A stretch of 62,811 bases of DNA from positions 1 to 62,811 of the forward strand of contig NZ_JAVIFX010000039.1 of NCBI RefSeq assembly GCF_031157255.1, written 5' to 3'. Shown here one piece after another: positions 34,253 through 43,421 of the stretch. Positions within the stretch are counted from its first letter, which is position 1; each line of letters opens with the position of its first letter. A program made the translations under genes and the position numbers. The stretch is from Bradyrhizobium sp. LHD-71 (lineage in GTDB: Bacteria; Pseudomonadota; Alphaproteobacteria; Rhizobiales; Xanthobacteraceae). The notes under the pieces are model-generated. The model saw nothing but the letters and a program-made list of their open reading frames with translations. It was not told the origin of the DNA and did no database searches.

Positions 34253-34594
34253 GTCCGTTGTCCGTGATCCTCGTATGCATCGGCTTCGTTGACGCGGCGT
34301 TGGCGAGCGTCGAAACGACGCGCTCGCGAGCACGCCAAGTCTTGCTGTTCGCGTTTGCAGTTCGGGAACCCCGGCCGAGGAAATTTGTTCCTCGAACGCT
34401 GTGCTGCATGGGCTGTTTGTGCAGCTGGCGAATTGCTGTTCTTAACAGCGCGCACCGGTCGCAGGTCGCGGCTTCAATCGCGTGAGTGCGCGCCACTGTT
34501 CGCAGCCGCGTTCCGAGGGAACTGAGAGTTCAATTGCGAGGTTGTACCAACATCATCCGTTTCAGCGGGTGAGTTTCGCGAGCATGGGCAATCG
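34253..34594. other. 342-base divergent promoter region
   Basis: No gene is supported. It separates the (-) oxidase operon from the (+) tri-haem cytochrome gene and contains an inverted repeat at 34376-34394. Confidence 0.55.
34376..34394. promoter_or_regulatory. Inverted repeat CGAGGAA-N5-TTCCTCG
   Basis: Perfect 7-bp arms around a 5-base spacer lie between the oxidase operon and the divergent tri-haem cytochrome gene. It could be an operator shared by both, or a small hairpin. No regulator gene is nearby. Confidence 0.35.
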
Positions 34595-35683
34595 ATGCGC
34601 AAGCTGTTGTGGGCCGTGCTGATCGTGCTTTGTGCGGCGCCTCCGGCTGCATTTCTGTTCGCGTGGTCCGGACTTTACAATGTCGCGGCCTCGAACGGGC
34701 ACCTGCCGATCGTCAGCTGGCTTCTCAAGTTCGGAATGGAGAACTCGATCGAGACCTATTCGACTGGCGTTGACCCACCGCCGCTGACGGATGCCGCGCT
34801 GGTGGAGCGCGGCATACTGTATTTCCAGTCGGGCTGTGCGCCCTGCCACGGCGCGCCGGGGTTGTCACGCAGCCCCGTCGCACTGCAAATGCTTCCGCCG
34901 CCGCCGGAACTGACAGACGCCGTGCACCATTGGTCAACTGCAGAGCTCTTCCGTATCGTGAAGCATGGAATCAAGTACACGGGCATGCCGGCATGGCCCG
35001 CGCCAGGCCGCGATGACGAGGTGTGGGCGTTGGTCGCGTTCCTGACGCGCATGCCGCAAATTCCGCCAGCAGAATACAAGACGGCAACCAGGCGGCACGA
35101 TAGTGGCGGTGACGCCGCGCGCGCGATCGCGCACGAGGGTCTGATTGTCGGCCCGTTCGCGTGCGCAAGTTGTCATGGTGCGACAGGTCAAGGAAGCCCG
35201 CTTGGCAGCGTGCCCAGGCTCGCCGGGCAGAAAGCCGCCTATCTCGAGATGGCGTTGGAGGATTTCGCCACCACTGCGCGCCCGAGCGGCATGATGGCGC
35301 CGCCGGCCGTCAATCTCGACCAGCAACAGCGATCGGACCTTGCGCGCTATTATTCCTCGCTGAAGCCTGAGAAGGCCGACGAACCTGGCGAAGGCTCCGG
35401 TGAGTTGCAACGGCGCGGAGCCATTCTGGTCGAGCAAGGTGATCCGTCGCGCGGAATTCCAGCCTGCCAAGCGTGCCACGGCAAAGACGGGCTCGCACGT
35501 GACAACGTTCCGCAGTATCCGGCGCTCGCCGGCCAGCATCTCGACTATCTCGCAAATCAGTTGCGGCTTTTTCGAGCGAACAAGCGGGGCGGTCGCCTCG
35601 CTGAGGTGATGTCAGCCACGGTCCGCAATCTGACCGACGACGATATCGAGGCGGTGGCTTCATATTACAGCAGGCTGAAATAA
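34595..35683 (+). CDS. Tri-haem c-type cytochrome
   Basis: 362 residues with an N-terminal membrane anchor or signal (about 5-24) and three class I cytochrome c domains. The haem sites are CAPCH (81-85), CASCH (near 190) and CQACH (near 295). Met ligands are likely in TGMPAW, PSGMMAPP and RLAEVMSAT. This three-domain layout resembles the cytochrome subunit of membrane alcohol/gluconate dehydrogenases, so it may collect electrons from periplasmic dehydrogenases for the neighbouring caa3 oxidase (inference). The ribosome site is weak. Confidence 0.9.
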   Translation: MRKLLWAVLIVLCAAPPAAFLFAWSGLYNVAASNGHLPIVSWLLKFGMENSIETYSTGVDPPPLTDAALVERGILYFQSGCAPCHGAPGLSRSPVALQMLPPPPELTDAVHHWSTAELFRIVKHGIKYTGMPAWPAPGRDDEVWALVAFLTRMPQIPPAEYKTATRRHDSGGDAARAIAHEGLIVGPFACASCHGATGQGSPLGSVPRLAGQKAAYLEMALEDFATTARPSGMMAPPAVNLDQQQRSDLARYYSSLKPEKADEPGEGSGELQRRGAILVEQGDPSRGIPACQACHGKDGLARDNVPQYPALAGQHLDYLANQLRLFRANKRGGRLAEVMSATVRNLTDDDIEAVASYYSRLK

Positions 35684-35965
35684 TCGCCGATGCGTGTCGG
35701 GGGAACGGAGATTGACGCGCCTCCGGCTGCGGCGCGAAGTCACCAGATCCCGGCTTCGCCGAAGGACAAAAACCTAAACGGATGCCTTGTTGGTCCGGCA
35801 ACGGACCTGCTAAAAGATATCATTACAAGCGTCGATCCCGAAGGATTGCGGCAGATCCGCAATCGTTGCCCGATATCCCGGTGCGCTGGGATCGACCATT
35901 TGACTTCGCGCAGGCGATCATCGCCCCGATTGGGCCGTGCATCGCTACGCCAAGGAGCTTCACCG

Positions 35966-36592
35966 ATGTACATCCCGCCAGCCTTCCGTGTTGACGATGT
36001 GGCCGACATTCATCGGGCCATGCGTGAGGCGCGTTCGGCAACGCTCGTGACCGCGACCGAGGAGGGGCTTATCGGCACGCCGCTGCCTATCTTCGTTGAT
36101 GAAGGCGACGGCCCTTATGGCACGCTCTACGCGCATGTAGCTCGCGCCAACCCGCAGTGGAAGCTGGCGCCGATCGGCGAGGCCATGGCCATCCTCACCG
36201 GCCCTGAGGCCTACGTTACTCCGTCCTGGTATGCGACCAAGCAGGAGACACATAAGGTCGTGCCGACGTGGAATTATGTGGCCGTCCACGCCTACGGGCC
36301 CGTCGAATTCTTCGACGATGCGGATCGGCTTCTCGGCGTCGTAACGCGACTAACGAACCTGCATGAGCAGTCGCGAGTGCAACCGTGGGCCGTCGGAGAT
36401 GCCCCGGCGGATTTCATCAAAGCGCAGCTCAAGGGCATCGTCGGCCTGCGGATGTCGATCTCGAGGCTCGAAGGCAAGCGGAAAATGAGTCAGAACCGCA
36501 ACGCTGCCGATCGCGCCGGAGTTATCGAAGGCCTGTCGGAGAGCGACCGCCCGGAGGATCGCGTTGTTGCGTCCCTGATCCCCAATGGATGA
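35966..36592 (+). CDS. PaiB-like FMN-binding protein
   Basis: 208 residues of the PaiB/FMN-binding split-barrel family: MYIPPAFRVDD at the start, ARSATLVTATEEGLIGTPLPI, LYAHVARANPQWK and TPSWYATKQETHKVVPTWNYVAVHAYG. These signatures are typical of the full-length family (about 205-215 residues). PaiB was named as a negative regulator in Bacillus, but the fold suggests flavin or haem chemistry. AAGGAG precedes the ATG at 35966 by 8 bases. It converges with the TRAP permease gene. Confidence 0.88.
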   Translation: MYIPPAFRVDDVADIHRAMREARSATLVTATEEGLIGTPLPIFVDEGDGPYGTLYAHVARANPQWKLAPIGEAMAILTGPEAYVTPSWYATKQETHKVVPTWNYVAVHAYGPVEFFDDADRLLGVVTRLTNLHEQSRVQPWAVGDAPADFIKAQLKGIVGLRMSISRLEGKRKMSQNRNAADRAGVIEGLSESDRPEDRVVASLIPNG

Positions 36593-36632
36593 TCAGCCTG
36601 GACGCCGACGCGGCTACGCGTGTCCGAACGTT

Positions 36633-38813
36633 TCATCCTCGTGCAGGTAGTGAGGATTGCGCGGCTCGCCAGGCCGCGAGCTGGCGTATGAGAACCGGCA
36701 CCGACATCGCAAGACCGATCAGTGTCGCCGTACGGCTCGGCGATATGACCAGGATCGAGGCGGCGCCGAGCCAGAACCGTTCGAAGTTCGAAATGCGAGC
36801 AAGGCCATAGCCTGTGAGGGCCATGGCAAGCATGACAACTCCGACGGCGCAGGCGATAGTCGTTTCGAAGAATTCGGCCCACGTGAATCCTTTGACGACG
36901 AGCAGCATCGCCGGCGAATACACGAAGACGAACGGCACCAGCGCCTTTGCGAGGCCCAGACGGAACGCGGTGTTGCCGGTCTTGAAAGGATCGGCGCCGG
37001 CCATACTGGCGCCAGCATAAGCCGCAAGCGCGACAGGTGGCGTAATGTCGGCGAGGACGCCGAAATAGAAGACGAAGAAGTGCGACACGAGCTGCGGTAC
37101 ACCGAGCATCGCGAGCGCAGGCGCCGCGATCGTCACCATGATGAGGTAGTTTGCGGTGGTTGGGACGCCACAGCCCAGCAGGATGCAGACAATCGCTGTC
37201 ATGATCAGCGTGAAGAACAGCGTCATCGCCTTCGCGTCGAACAGGCTGGCCGGCAGGACTCCCCCGAGCAAGGCGGCAATGTCCGCAGCGGCTTCCGTAA
37301 TGATGGTCGACAGCTTGAAGCCGACGCCGGTCAGCGTAACGATGCCGATGATGATTCCGACGGTGGCGGCCGCGGCGCCGACGCTGATTGCGTACTTGGC
37401 GCCGACCACGAAGGCGTCGAGAATGCTGAAGAGCCTTACCTTGCCCGCCTCGTCGCGAAGCACGTACAGGGCTGACACGGCGGCCGATGCGCCGATAATT
37501 GTCCCCATGCCGATCCACTCGGTCAGAATTCCGAGCCGAATGCAAAGCGCGACAGCGGCCGCGAAGGCGAGGGCAACGATCGGGCTGCGATTGGTCAGCC
37601 CAAGCACGAGGCAGCCCGTAATGCCCCAGAATGCCGCGAGATAGGGCGTGAAGCCCGAGAACAGCACCATGAGCAGCACGGCAAGCGGCATTGCGGTCGG
37701 CCAGTCGCGGCGAATGACGTCGCGCGCGATCGGCAGCTCGGATCGCGGCAGCCCACGCAAGCCGTGCTTTCGCGCCTCAAAATGAATCTGACAGAACACG
37801 CCGAAGAAATGCATGAAGGCCGGAACGATCGCAGCAAGGATGATCGTCTGGTACGGGACAGCGAGAAACTCCACCATCAGGAATGCGGCCGCGCCCATGA
37901 TCGGTGGCGTGATCTGACCGCCTGTCGCGGCCGCAGCCTCAACGGCGCCGGCAAAGTGTCGCGCGTAACCAATGCGGATCATCGCTGGAATTGTGAGCGA
38001 GCCGACCGTCACGGTGTTGGCAATTGACGAGCCCGAGATCATGCCAAACAGCGCCGATCCGAAGATCGAGACTTTGGCGGGACCTCCGGAGAAGCGGCCG
38101 GTGAGCGCGGTCGCAAGGTCGATGAAGAAGCGGCCCAATCCGACGCGTGTGGCCAGGACGCCGAACAGAACGTAGTGAAAAACGTACGTCGCGACGACGC
38201 CCAGAGCGATGCCGTAAATACCCTGGCTTGTGAGATAGAGATGGTTGACGACGCTTTTCCACGTGTTGCCGGGATGCGCGAGGATGCCCGGCAACGACGG
38301 ACCGTAAAGTGCGTAGGCCATCAAGAGAATAGCGATGATCGGCAAGGGCCAGCCGACACTGCGGCGCGTTGCTTCCAGCAGCACGACGATCATGATCGTG
38401 CCCATGATCCAGTCGATAGGGTCCGGGTTGCCGACGCGGAACTGAAGGTCGTGGAAGACGTAAGGTACGTACAGGCTGGCGATGGCAGCGGCGATGGCGC
38501 AAAGCCAATCGAGGAGGCCGATCCCGAGCGGCGAGAAAATCCCCGCCCGCGGCGGCGCGGTGTTGTTCTTTTTGCGCCAGGAGAAGACCAGAAAGATCAG
38601 GCCAAGCACACAGGCGATATGAATGCCGCGGTGCACGGTTTCGGGCAGGAGACCGAAGCCGGCCGTATAGTAATGAAAGCAGGAGAGACCGAAAAGCAAA
38701 CCGGCCACGATCCCCGCCGCCGCGGGCAGCAGCGGACGGAATCGCATCTCCGGATCGAGTTCGCTCTCGAGTTTCTGGATTCTGGCGTCATCGACTTCCG
38801 GCGCAATCGTCAT
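36633..38813 (-). CDS. TRAP transporter fused permease (TAXI type, 4TM-12TM)
   Basis: 726 residues combining the small DctQ-like and large DctM-like membrane subunits. The first 190 residues hold the extra N-terminal helices. The large part has TRAP motifs such as GSALFGMISGSSIANTVTVGSLTIPAMIRIGY, AAAATGGQITPPIMGAAAFLMVEFL and LLGCGVPTTANYLIMV. It imports organic acids with a sodium or proton gradient. The receptor gene lies 47 bases upstream on the same strand, so the set is complete. GGAG precedes the ATG. Confidence 0.93.
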   Translation of the reverse strand: MTIAPEVDDARIQKLESELDPEMRFRPLLPAAAGIVAGLLFGLSCFHYYTAGFGLLPETVHRGIHIACVLGLIFLVFSWRKKNNTAPPRAGIFSPLGIGLLDWLCAIAAAIASLYVPYVFHDLQFRVGNPDPIDWIMGTIMIVVLLEATRRSVGWPLPIIAILLMAYALYGPSLPGILAHPGNTWKSVVNHLYLTSQGIYGIALGVVATYVFHYVLFGVLATRVGLGRFFIDLATALTGRFSGGPAKVSIFGSALFGMISGSSIANTVTVGSLTIPAMIRIGYARHFAGAVEAAAATGGQITPPIMGAAAFLMVEFLAVPYQTIILAAIVPAFMHFFGVFCQIHFEARKHGLRGLPRSELPIARDVIRRDWPTAMPLAVLLMVLFSGFTPYLAAFWGITGCLVLGLTNRSPIVALAFAAAVALCIRLGILTEWIGMGTIIGASAAVSALYVLRDEAGKVRLFSILDAFVVGAKYAISVGAAAATVGIIIGIVTLTGVGFKLSTIITEAAADIAALLGGVLPASLFDAKAMTLFFTLIMTAIVCILLGCGVPTTANYLIMVTIAAPALAMLGVPQLVSHFFVFYFGVLADITPPVALAAYAGASMAGADPFKTGNTAFRLGLAKALVPFVFVYSPAMLLVVKGFTWAEFFETTIACAVGVVMLAMALTGYGLARISNFERFWLGAASILVISPSRTATLIGLAMSVPVLIRQLAAWRAAQSSLPARG

Positions 38814-38860
38814 GCAGTCTCCGCCAATCGAGCCGCGTCCATCGCCTGGCCGCCTGCCGG

Positions 38861-39832
38861 CTACTTCAGCAAGCCGATCTCCTTGTAGAATCTCTCCGCG
38901 CCGGCATGCAGCGGGATGCCGATCCCCTGAAGCGCGGTCGCCTTCTGGATCTCCTTTCCCTTGGCGTGGCCGGCGTCCATTGCGGCGCGCGTCTTGTCAC
39001 TCCAGAGCGCCTTGGTGATCTCGTAGACGAGATCGTCGGGCTGCTTGGATGATGTGGTCCATTGCGCGCCGACAGCGATCGTTTCGACGCCCTTGACGTC
39101 CTTGTAGACCCCGTCGGGGATTTTATCCTTGGCGAAGAACTTGTACTGCGCCATGATCTTGTCGCGCTCAGCGCCATCGATCGGCAGCAATTCGAAGCCG
39201 TTGGTTGCGGCCAGTTCGGACAGCGTGCCTTGCGGATATCCGGTGGTCTGGAAATAGGCGTCGAGCGAGCCGTCCTTGAACTTCTCTGCGGATTGCGCCT
39301 GTTTCAGGTATTCGGGCTTGATGTCCTTCTCGGTGACGCCGTAGGCGGCCAGCAGGGCGCGGGCGTTCACCAGCGTGCCCGAGCCTGGCTCGTCGATTGA
39401 GACGCGTTTGCCCTTGAGATCGGCAAGCGACTTGATCCCTGCGCCCTTCTTCACAACGACGTGGACGCTCTCCGGATAGAGATTGGCGATCACGCGCAGC
39501 TCTTCGATCTTCGGCTTGCCTTCGTAGATGCCGGTACCGGTATAGGCCCAGGCGTTGATGTCGGACTGGCTGAAGCCTGACTCCATCGAGCCGCCGACGA
39601 TGCCATTCACATTGGCGACCGAGCCGTTGGTTGCAACTGCGCTGACATTGATCTTGTCCGTCGAGACCGCGTTGGCGATCATGCCGCCGACGGGATAGTA
39701 GGTGCCGCCGGTGCCTCCGGTCCCGATGCGGAAGAACCGTTGCTGGGCAAACGCCGGTACGCCGGTCAAGGCGAGCGCTCCAAAGCCGGAACCGAGCGAC
39801 AGCATCCTGCGGCGGCTGAAGAAAGAGGTCAT
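38861..39832 (-). CDS. TAXI-family TRAP solute receptor
   Basis: 323 residues. The signal is Tat-like (SRRRMLSLGSG) with cleavage near PAFAQ at residue 30. The TAXI motif FFRIGTGGTGGTYYPVGGMIANAV follows. Later segments SMESGFSQSDINAWAYTG and GKRVSIDEPGSGTLVNARALLAAYG are standard. TAXI receptors bind glutamate, 2-oxoglutarate or similar acids. AGGAG lies 9 bases before the ATG at 39832. It forms an operon with the fused permease downstream. Confidence 0.92.
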   Translation of the reverse strand: MTSFFSRRRMLSLGSGFGALALTGVPAFAQQRFFRIGTGGTGGTYYPVGGMIANAVSTDKINVSAVATNGSVANVNGIVGGSMESGFSQSDINAWAYTGTGIYEGKPKIEELRVIANLYPESVHVVVKKGAGIKSLADLKGKRVSIDEPGSGTLVNARALLAAYGVTEKDIKPEYLKQAQSAEKFKDGSLDAYFQTTGYPQGTLSELAATNGFELLPIDGAERDKIMAQYKFFAKDKIPDGVYKDVKGVETIAVGAQWTTSSKQPDDLVYEITKALWSDKTRAAMDAGHAKGKEIQKATALQGIGIPLHAGAERFYKEIGLLK

Positions 39833-40019
39833 GCGTTCGTTCTCCTGATCCGGTACGCGTCGCAAGCCCGCGATATCTCGTCGAGGCTGGCGCGCAGCCG
39901 CAGCATCCTAGCGCCAGCGCATCCTGCGTGTCGATTGCTGAAGCTCTTGTGGCGGCCACAGCGGTCGCCGCCCGCCGCCCATGGAGCAGGCAACCGGCCG
40001 ACCGAATGTGCACGAACTG

Positions 40020-40775
40020 CTAGCCAGCGCCATGCTCGAAAGCAGCAGGCCTTGCGGTTGCAAGGTAGGCGGCCTCCAGCCGTTGCGGCAGATCGGGTTC
40101 GGCGGTGCCGGCTTCCAGTGCTATCGATCCGCGGGCAAGTGCATAGACGCGGTCGGAGACGGCCAGCGCCTTCTCGATCAACTGCTCGACCAGCAGCACC
40201 GCCGTACCCGCCGCGCGCAATCGCCGCACCACCTCGAGCACGCGGTCGACCAGCACCGGCGAAAGGCCGGCGGAGGGCTCGTCCAGCATCAGCAGGCGCG
40301 GACGCCGCACCAGTCCCTGCGCGACCGCCAGGATCTGCTGTTGTCCGCCGGACAGCGAAACGGCTCGCTCGAGCCGCTTGGCGGCGATCTCCGGGAACAG
40401 GTCGAGGACCTCCTCGACGCGGGCAAGGCGATCTGCGCGCGGCAGGTCGTAGGCGCCGAGCAGCAGGTTGTCGAGCACTGTGAGCTGCCTGAAGACGCGA
40501 TGTCCTTCGATGACATGCGCGAGCCCGGCCTTCACGGCGTCGCGCGGATGCAGGCCTTTAAGGTCGCGGCCGGCAAAGCGAACGTTTCCGGCCCACGGCA
40601 GCAGGCCCGACACCGCCCGCAACAGCGTGGTCTTTCCGGCGCCGTTCGGGCCGAGCAAGGCGACCACTTCGCTTTCGCGCACAGTCATGTCGATGCCATG
40701 CAGCACCCTGATCTTGCCGTAGCCGCTGAAGAGACCGGCGATATTCAATAGCGGTTCAGGCGCCGAGATAGGCAT
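40020..40775 (-). CDS. Liv-type ABC importer ATPase (LivF-like)
   Basis: A 251-residue cytoplasmic ATPase. Walker A GPNGAGKTT is near residue 42, the signature is LSGGQQQ and Walker B is LLMLDEPSAGLSP. The VIEGHRVFRQLTVLDNLLLGAY segment is typical of LivF in branched-chain amino-acid/amide importers. Its start lies inside the preceding permease-ATPase gene (20-base overlap), giving a tightly coupled four-gene import operon. Confidence 0.92.
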   Translation of the reverse strand: MPISAPEPLLNIAGLFSGYGKIRVLHGIDMTVRESEVVALLGPNGAGKTTLLRAVSGLLPWAGNVRFAGRDLKGLHPRDAVKAGLAHVIEGHRVFRQLTVLDNLLLGAYDLPRADRLARVEEVLDLFPEIAAKRLERAVSLSGGQQQILAVAQGLVRRPRLLMLDEPSAGLSPVLVDRVLEVVRRLRAAGTAVLLVEQLIEKALAVSDRVYALARGSIALEAGTAEPDLPQRLEAAYLATARPAAFEHGAG

Positions 40776-42549
40776 CGACCACCTCGCGATGTGAGCGGAT
40801 TTCCGCCGGCGTGCCGGCGGCCAGCTTTCGACCGAGATTGAGCACAGTGACGCGGTCGCACACGTCGAAGATCAGTTCGGCGTGATGCTCGACCAGCAGC
40901 ACGCCGGTGCCGGCCCTGGCGATCGCCGCCAGCAGCGCGCTGAGTTGCGCGATCTCGTTGGCCGAGAGCCCGGCCGCGGGTTCGTCGAGCAGCAGGAAGG
41001 CGGGACGCAGCGTCAACGCGCGTGCGATCTCCGTGAAGCGCAGCTCACTGTGCTGCAATCGGTCGGCCCGTACCTCGGCGAGCCGCTCCAGTCCCACCGC
41101 CGCCAGGGCCTGCATGGCGCGCTCGCGCAGCATGGTCTCGTCGCGGCGATGGCGCGGCAGCGACAACAGCGATTCGACGAAAGTGCCCATCCCGTCGATC
41201 GTGGCGCCGATCATGACATTTTCAAGCACCGAAGCCGAGCCGACAATGCGAGGCGTTTGAAATGTCCGCGCGATCCGCACATGCGCGCGTTGCGCCGGTG
41301 CGAGCACAGGAAGCGCCGCGCCGTTCATTCTGACTGCGCCGCGTTGCGGCGCGTAGTAGCCGGATATGATGTTCAACGTCGTCGTCTTGCCGCTGCCGTT
41401 CGGGCCGATCAGCCCATGCACCTGAGCGGGCTCGATCTTGAGATCGAGTTCGTCGACCGCGCGGAGCGCGCCAAAACTCAAGCTCACGCCGTCAAGCGTC
41501 AGCGCGCTGCGGCCCTTTGCTGTGCCGAGCAGGCGCGAAAGCAACTCGGGCCGCGGCATGATCGCGCGCCCGCTTTCGAGCGGACGACGGTTCTTGAAAT
41601 CCAGAAGCTCGGCGATGCCTCCGGGAATCGCCAGGACGATGACAAGCAGCAGCGCCGCATAAAGAAATGTCGACCACGCCACCAGCGGCGCCGAGAACTC
41701 CGGCAGCACCGTCAGCAACAGCGTGCCCAGCAGCGGTCCCAGGATCGAACCTTGCCCGCCGATCAGGATGGCGATGAAGAAGAGTACCGAGAGGTCGATC
41801 GTGAACGCGTCGGGCGTGATGTAGGATTGCAGCGAGGCGAACAGTCCTCCGGCGACGCCAGCCACCGCACCGCTGAACAGAAATACCATGGCCAGCAACG
41901 CCGGCTTGGAGATGCCGCACGCCTCCGCGGCCACATCCGCGTCGCGGATCGCGGTCAGCGCCCGGCCAAAGCGGCTTGCGGCGATGTTCGCGGTCATCCA
42001 GGTGCAGATCGCGGCAAGCGCCAGGCAGAAATAGTAGAAGCCCCATTGTGAGTAGAACGGCTCGGGCAGGATCGGTCCGGGCACACCGACGCCACCGCCG
42101 GTGACGCTCTGCCAGGCCAGCGCCACCTGCGTGACGATTGTCGCGAAGCCCAGCGTTGTGATGGCGAAGTAGAAGGTCCGCAGCCGCAGCGCCGGCAGGC
42201 CGATGATCAGACCGAACACCGCCCCGACGACGCCTGCAATTGCCAATGCCAGATAGGGATGCAGCGGCGGCATCACGTTGCCGGCCGTCAGCACGCTTGC
42301 GGTGTAGGCGCCGAGCGTCAACAGCGCGACCCAGCCGATCGCGATCTGGCCGGCGAAGCCCACGACGAGATTGAGGCCGGCGACCAGCACCCAGTAGATG
42401 CAGGCTCGCGTCGCGATGACGCCCCAATAACCGCCGCCGAACAGCGGAAACGTGAGGCCGACCACCAGCAGCGCCAGAAGCGGCAGCGCCACACCAAATG
42501 TGAATCTTGTGCCGGGCAGTTCTGACCGGCTCAGGCGTAGTTGAGACAT
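40756..42549 (-). CDS. Fused ABC permease-ATPase (LivM-LivG)
   Basis: 597 residues. An N-terminal LivM-like permease (about 1-315, some nine helices) contains AYTASVLTAG-like LGAYTASVLTA, TAIRDADVAAEACGIS and IGGQGSILGPLLG. A LivG ATPase follows from about 335, with Walker A GPNGSGKTT, ARTFQTPRIVGSASVLENVMIG and LLLDEPAAGLS. The fusion is a known variant. ATG at 42549 is preferred for AGGGGG upstream; a TTG at 42564 is the alternative. It completes the importer with LivH-like and LivF-like partners. Confidence 0.93.
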   Translation of the reverse strand: MSQLRLSRSELPGTRFTFGVALPLLALLVVGLTFPLFGGGYWGVIATRACIYWVLVAGLNLVVGFAGQIAIGWVALLTLGAYTASVLTAGNVMPPLHPYLALAIAGVVGAVFGLIIGLPALRLRTFYFAITTLGFATIVTQVALAWQSVTGGGVGVPGPILPEPFYSQWGFYYFCLALAAICTWMTANIAASRFGRALTAIRDADVAAEACGISKPALLAMVFLFSGAVAGVAGGLFASLQSYITPDAFTIDLSVLFFIAILIGGQGSILGPLLGTLLLTVLPEFSAPLVAWSTFLYAALLLVIVLAIPGGIAELLDFKNRRPLESGRAIMPRPELLSRLLGTAKGRSALTLDGVSLSFGALRAVDELDLKIEPAQVHGLIGPNGSGKTTTLNIISGYYAPQRGAVRMNGAALPVLAPAQRAHVRIARTFQTPRIVGSASVLENVMIGATIDGMGTFVESLLSLPRHRRDETMLRERAMQALAAVGLERLAEVRADRLQHSELRFTEIARALTLRPAFLLLDEPAAGLSANEIAQLSALLAAIARAGTGVLLVEHHAELIFDVCDRVTVLNLGRKLAAGTPAEIRSHREVVDAYLGA

Positions 42550-42560
42550 CGACGCCCCCT

Positions 42561-43418
42561 TCAAACCCGACGCGGTGTGACCCCACCAGCAAGGCCCTCT
42601 GGCCGCACCAGCAGCACGAGGATGAACACGGTGAACACGGCGACCGAGGCGAAGATGCCGCCGACGAGAAAATTGGCGGTCTGCTGAAACAGTCCGAGCA
42701 GCAGGCCGGCGACAACGGCGCCTCGGTTGTTACCCATCCCGCCGAGCGCAACGGGGACAAAGCCATAGAAGGTCAGCAACGGCGCATTTCCGAAGAAGGC
42801 CAGCAACATCTGTCCGCCGGCGAAGCCGGCAAGCGCGCCGATGACGCCGGCAAGTGCGAAGCTTGCCATTCGCAAGCGGCGTTCGGGCAAACCGAGCGCA
42901 CGTGCGGCATAGGTGTCTTCGGCGATGGCGAGGAAGGCGCGGCCGACCAGCGTGCGACGATGCAACAGCTCCAGGCCGACAATCACGACTGCACAGGCGA
43001 GCATCGGCAGCCAGAACTGCTGATCGAATCCGCCGCGCGGGATGTCGATCAGCCGCGGAAACGGTCGCGCCTCGGTGCCCCATTCGATTGCGGTGAACTG
43101 CTGAACCATCAGCGCCAGCGCGAGCGTGGAGAGGACGTAGAGGTGCTGATCGAGACTCTTCAGCACCGGTCGAACGGCGACGATCTCGGTGACGAGACCG
43201 AACAGCGCGCCGCCGGCCAGTGCGAGCAGGAAGCCGGCGGCCACCGGCATTCCCATGCGGGCAATGAACAACGCGCCAAGTATGCCGCCCAGCATGCCGA
43301 GCGTGCCGGCCGTGAAGCTGAACACGCGCGAGGCGGAATACATCACGTTGTAGGTGATGCCGATCAGTGCGTAGATGCAGCCGATCGCCAATCCCGTCGA
43401 GACGATCGATTCAACCAT
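42561..43418 (-). CDS. Liv-type ABC permease (LivH-like)
   Basis: A 285-residue membrane permease with about eight helices and LivH patterns: GLAIGCIYALIGITYNVMYSASRVFSFTAG at the N-terminus, FLAIAEDTYAARALGLP (the EAA-like loop) and GNAPLLTFYGFVPVALGGMGNNRGAVVAGLLLG. It starts 3 bases after the receptor gene stop. It pairs with the LivM half of the next gene. Confidence 0.92.
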   Translation of the reverse strand: MVESIVSTGLAIGCIYALIGITYNVMYSASRVFSFTAGTLGMLGGILGALFIARMGMPVAAGFLLALAGGALFGLVTEIVAVRPVLKSLDQHLYVLSTLALALMVQQFTAIEWGTEARPFPRLIDIPRGGFDQQFWLPMLACAVVIVGLELLHRRTLVGRAFLAIAEDTYAARALGLPERRLRMASFALAGVIGALAGFAGGQMLLAFFGNAPLLTFYGFVPVALGGMGNNRGAVVAGLLLGLFQQTANFLVGGIFASVAVFTVFILVLLVRPEGLAGGVTPRRV

Positions 43419-43421
43419 CGC

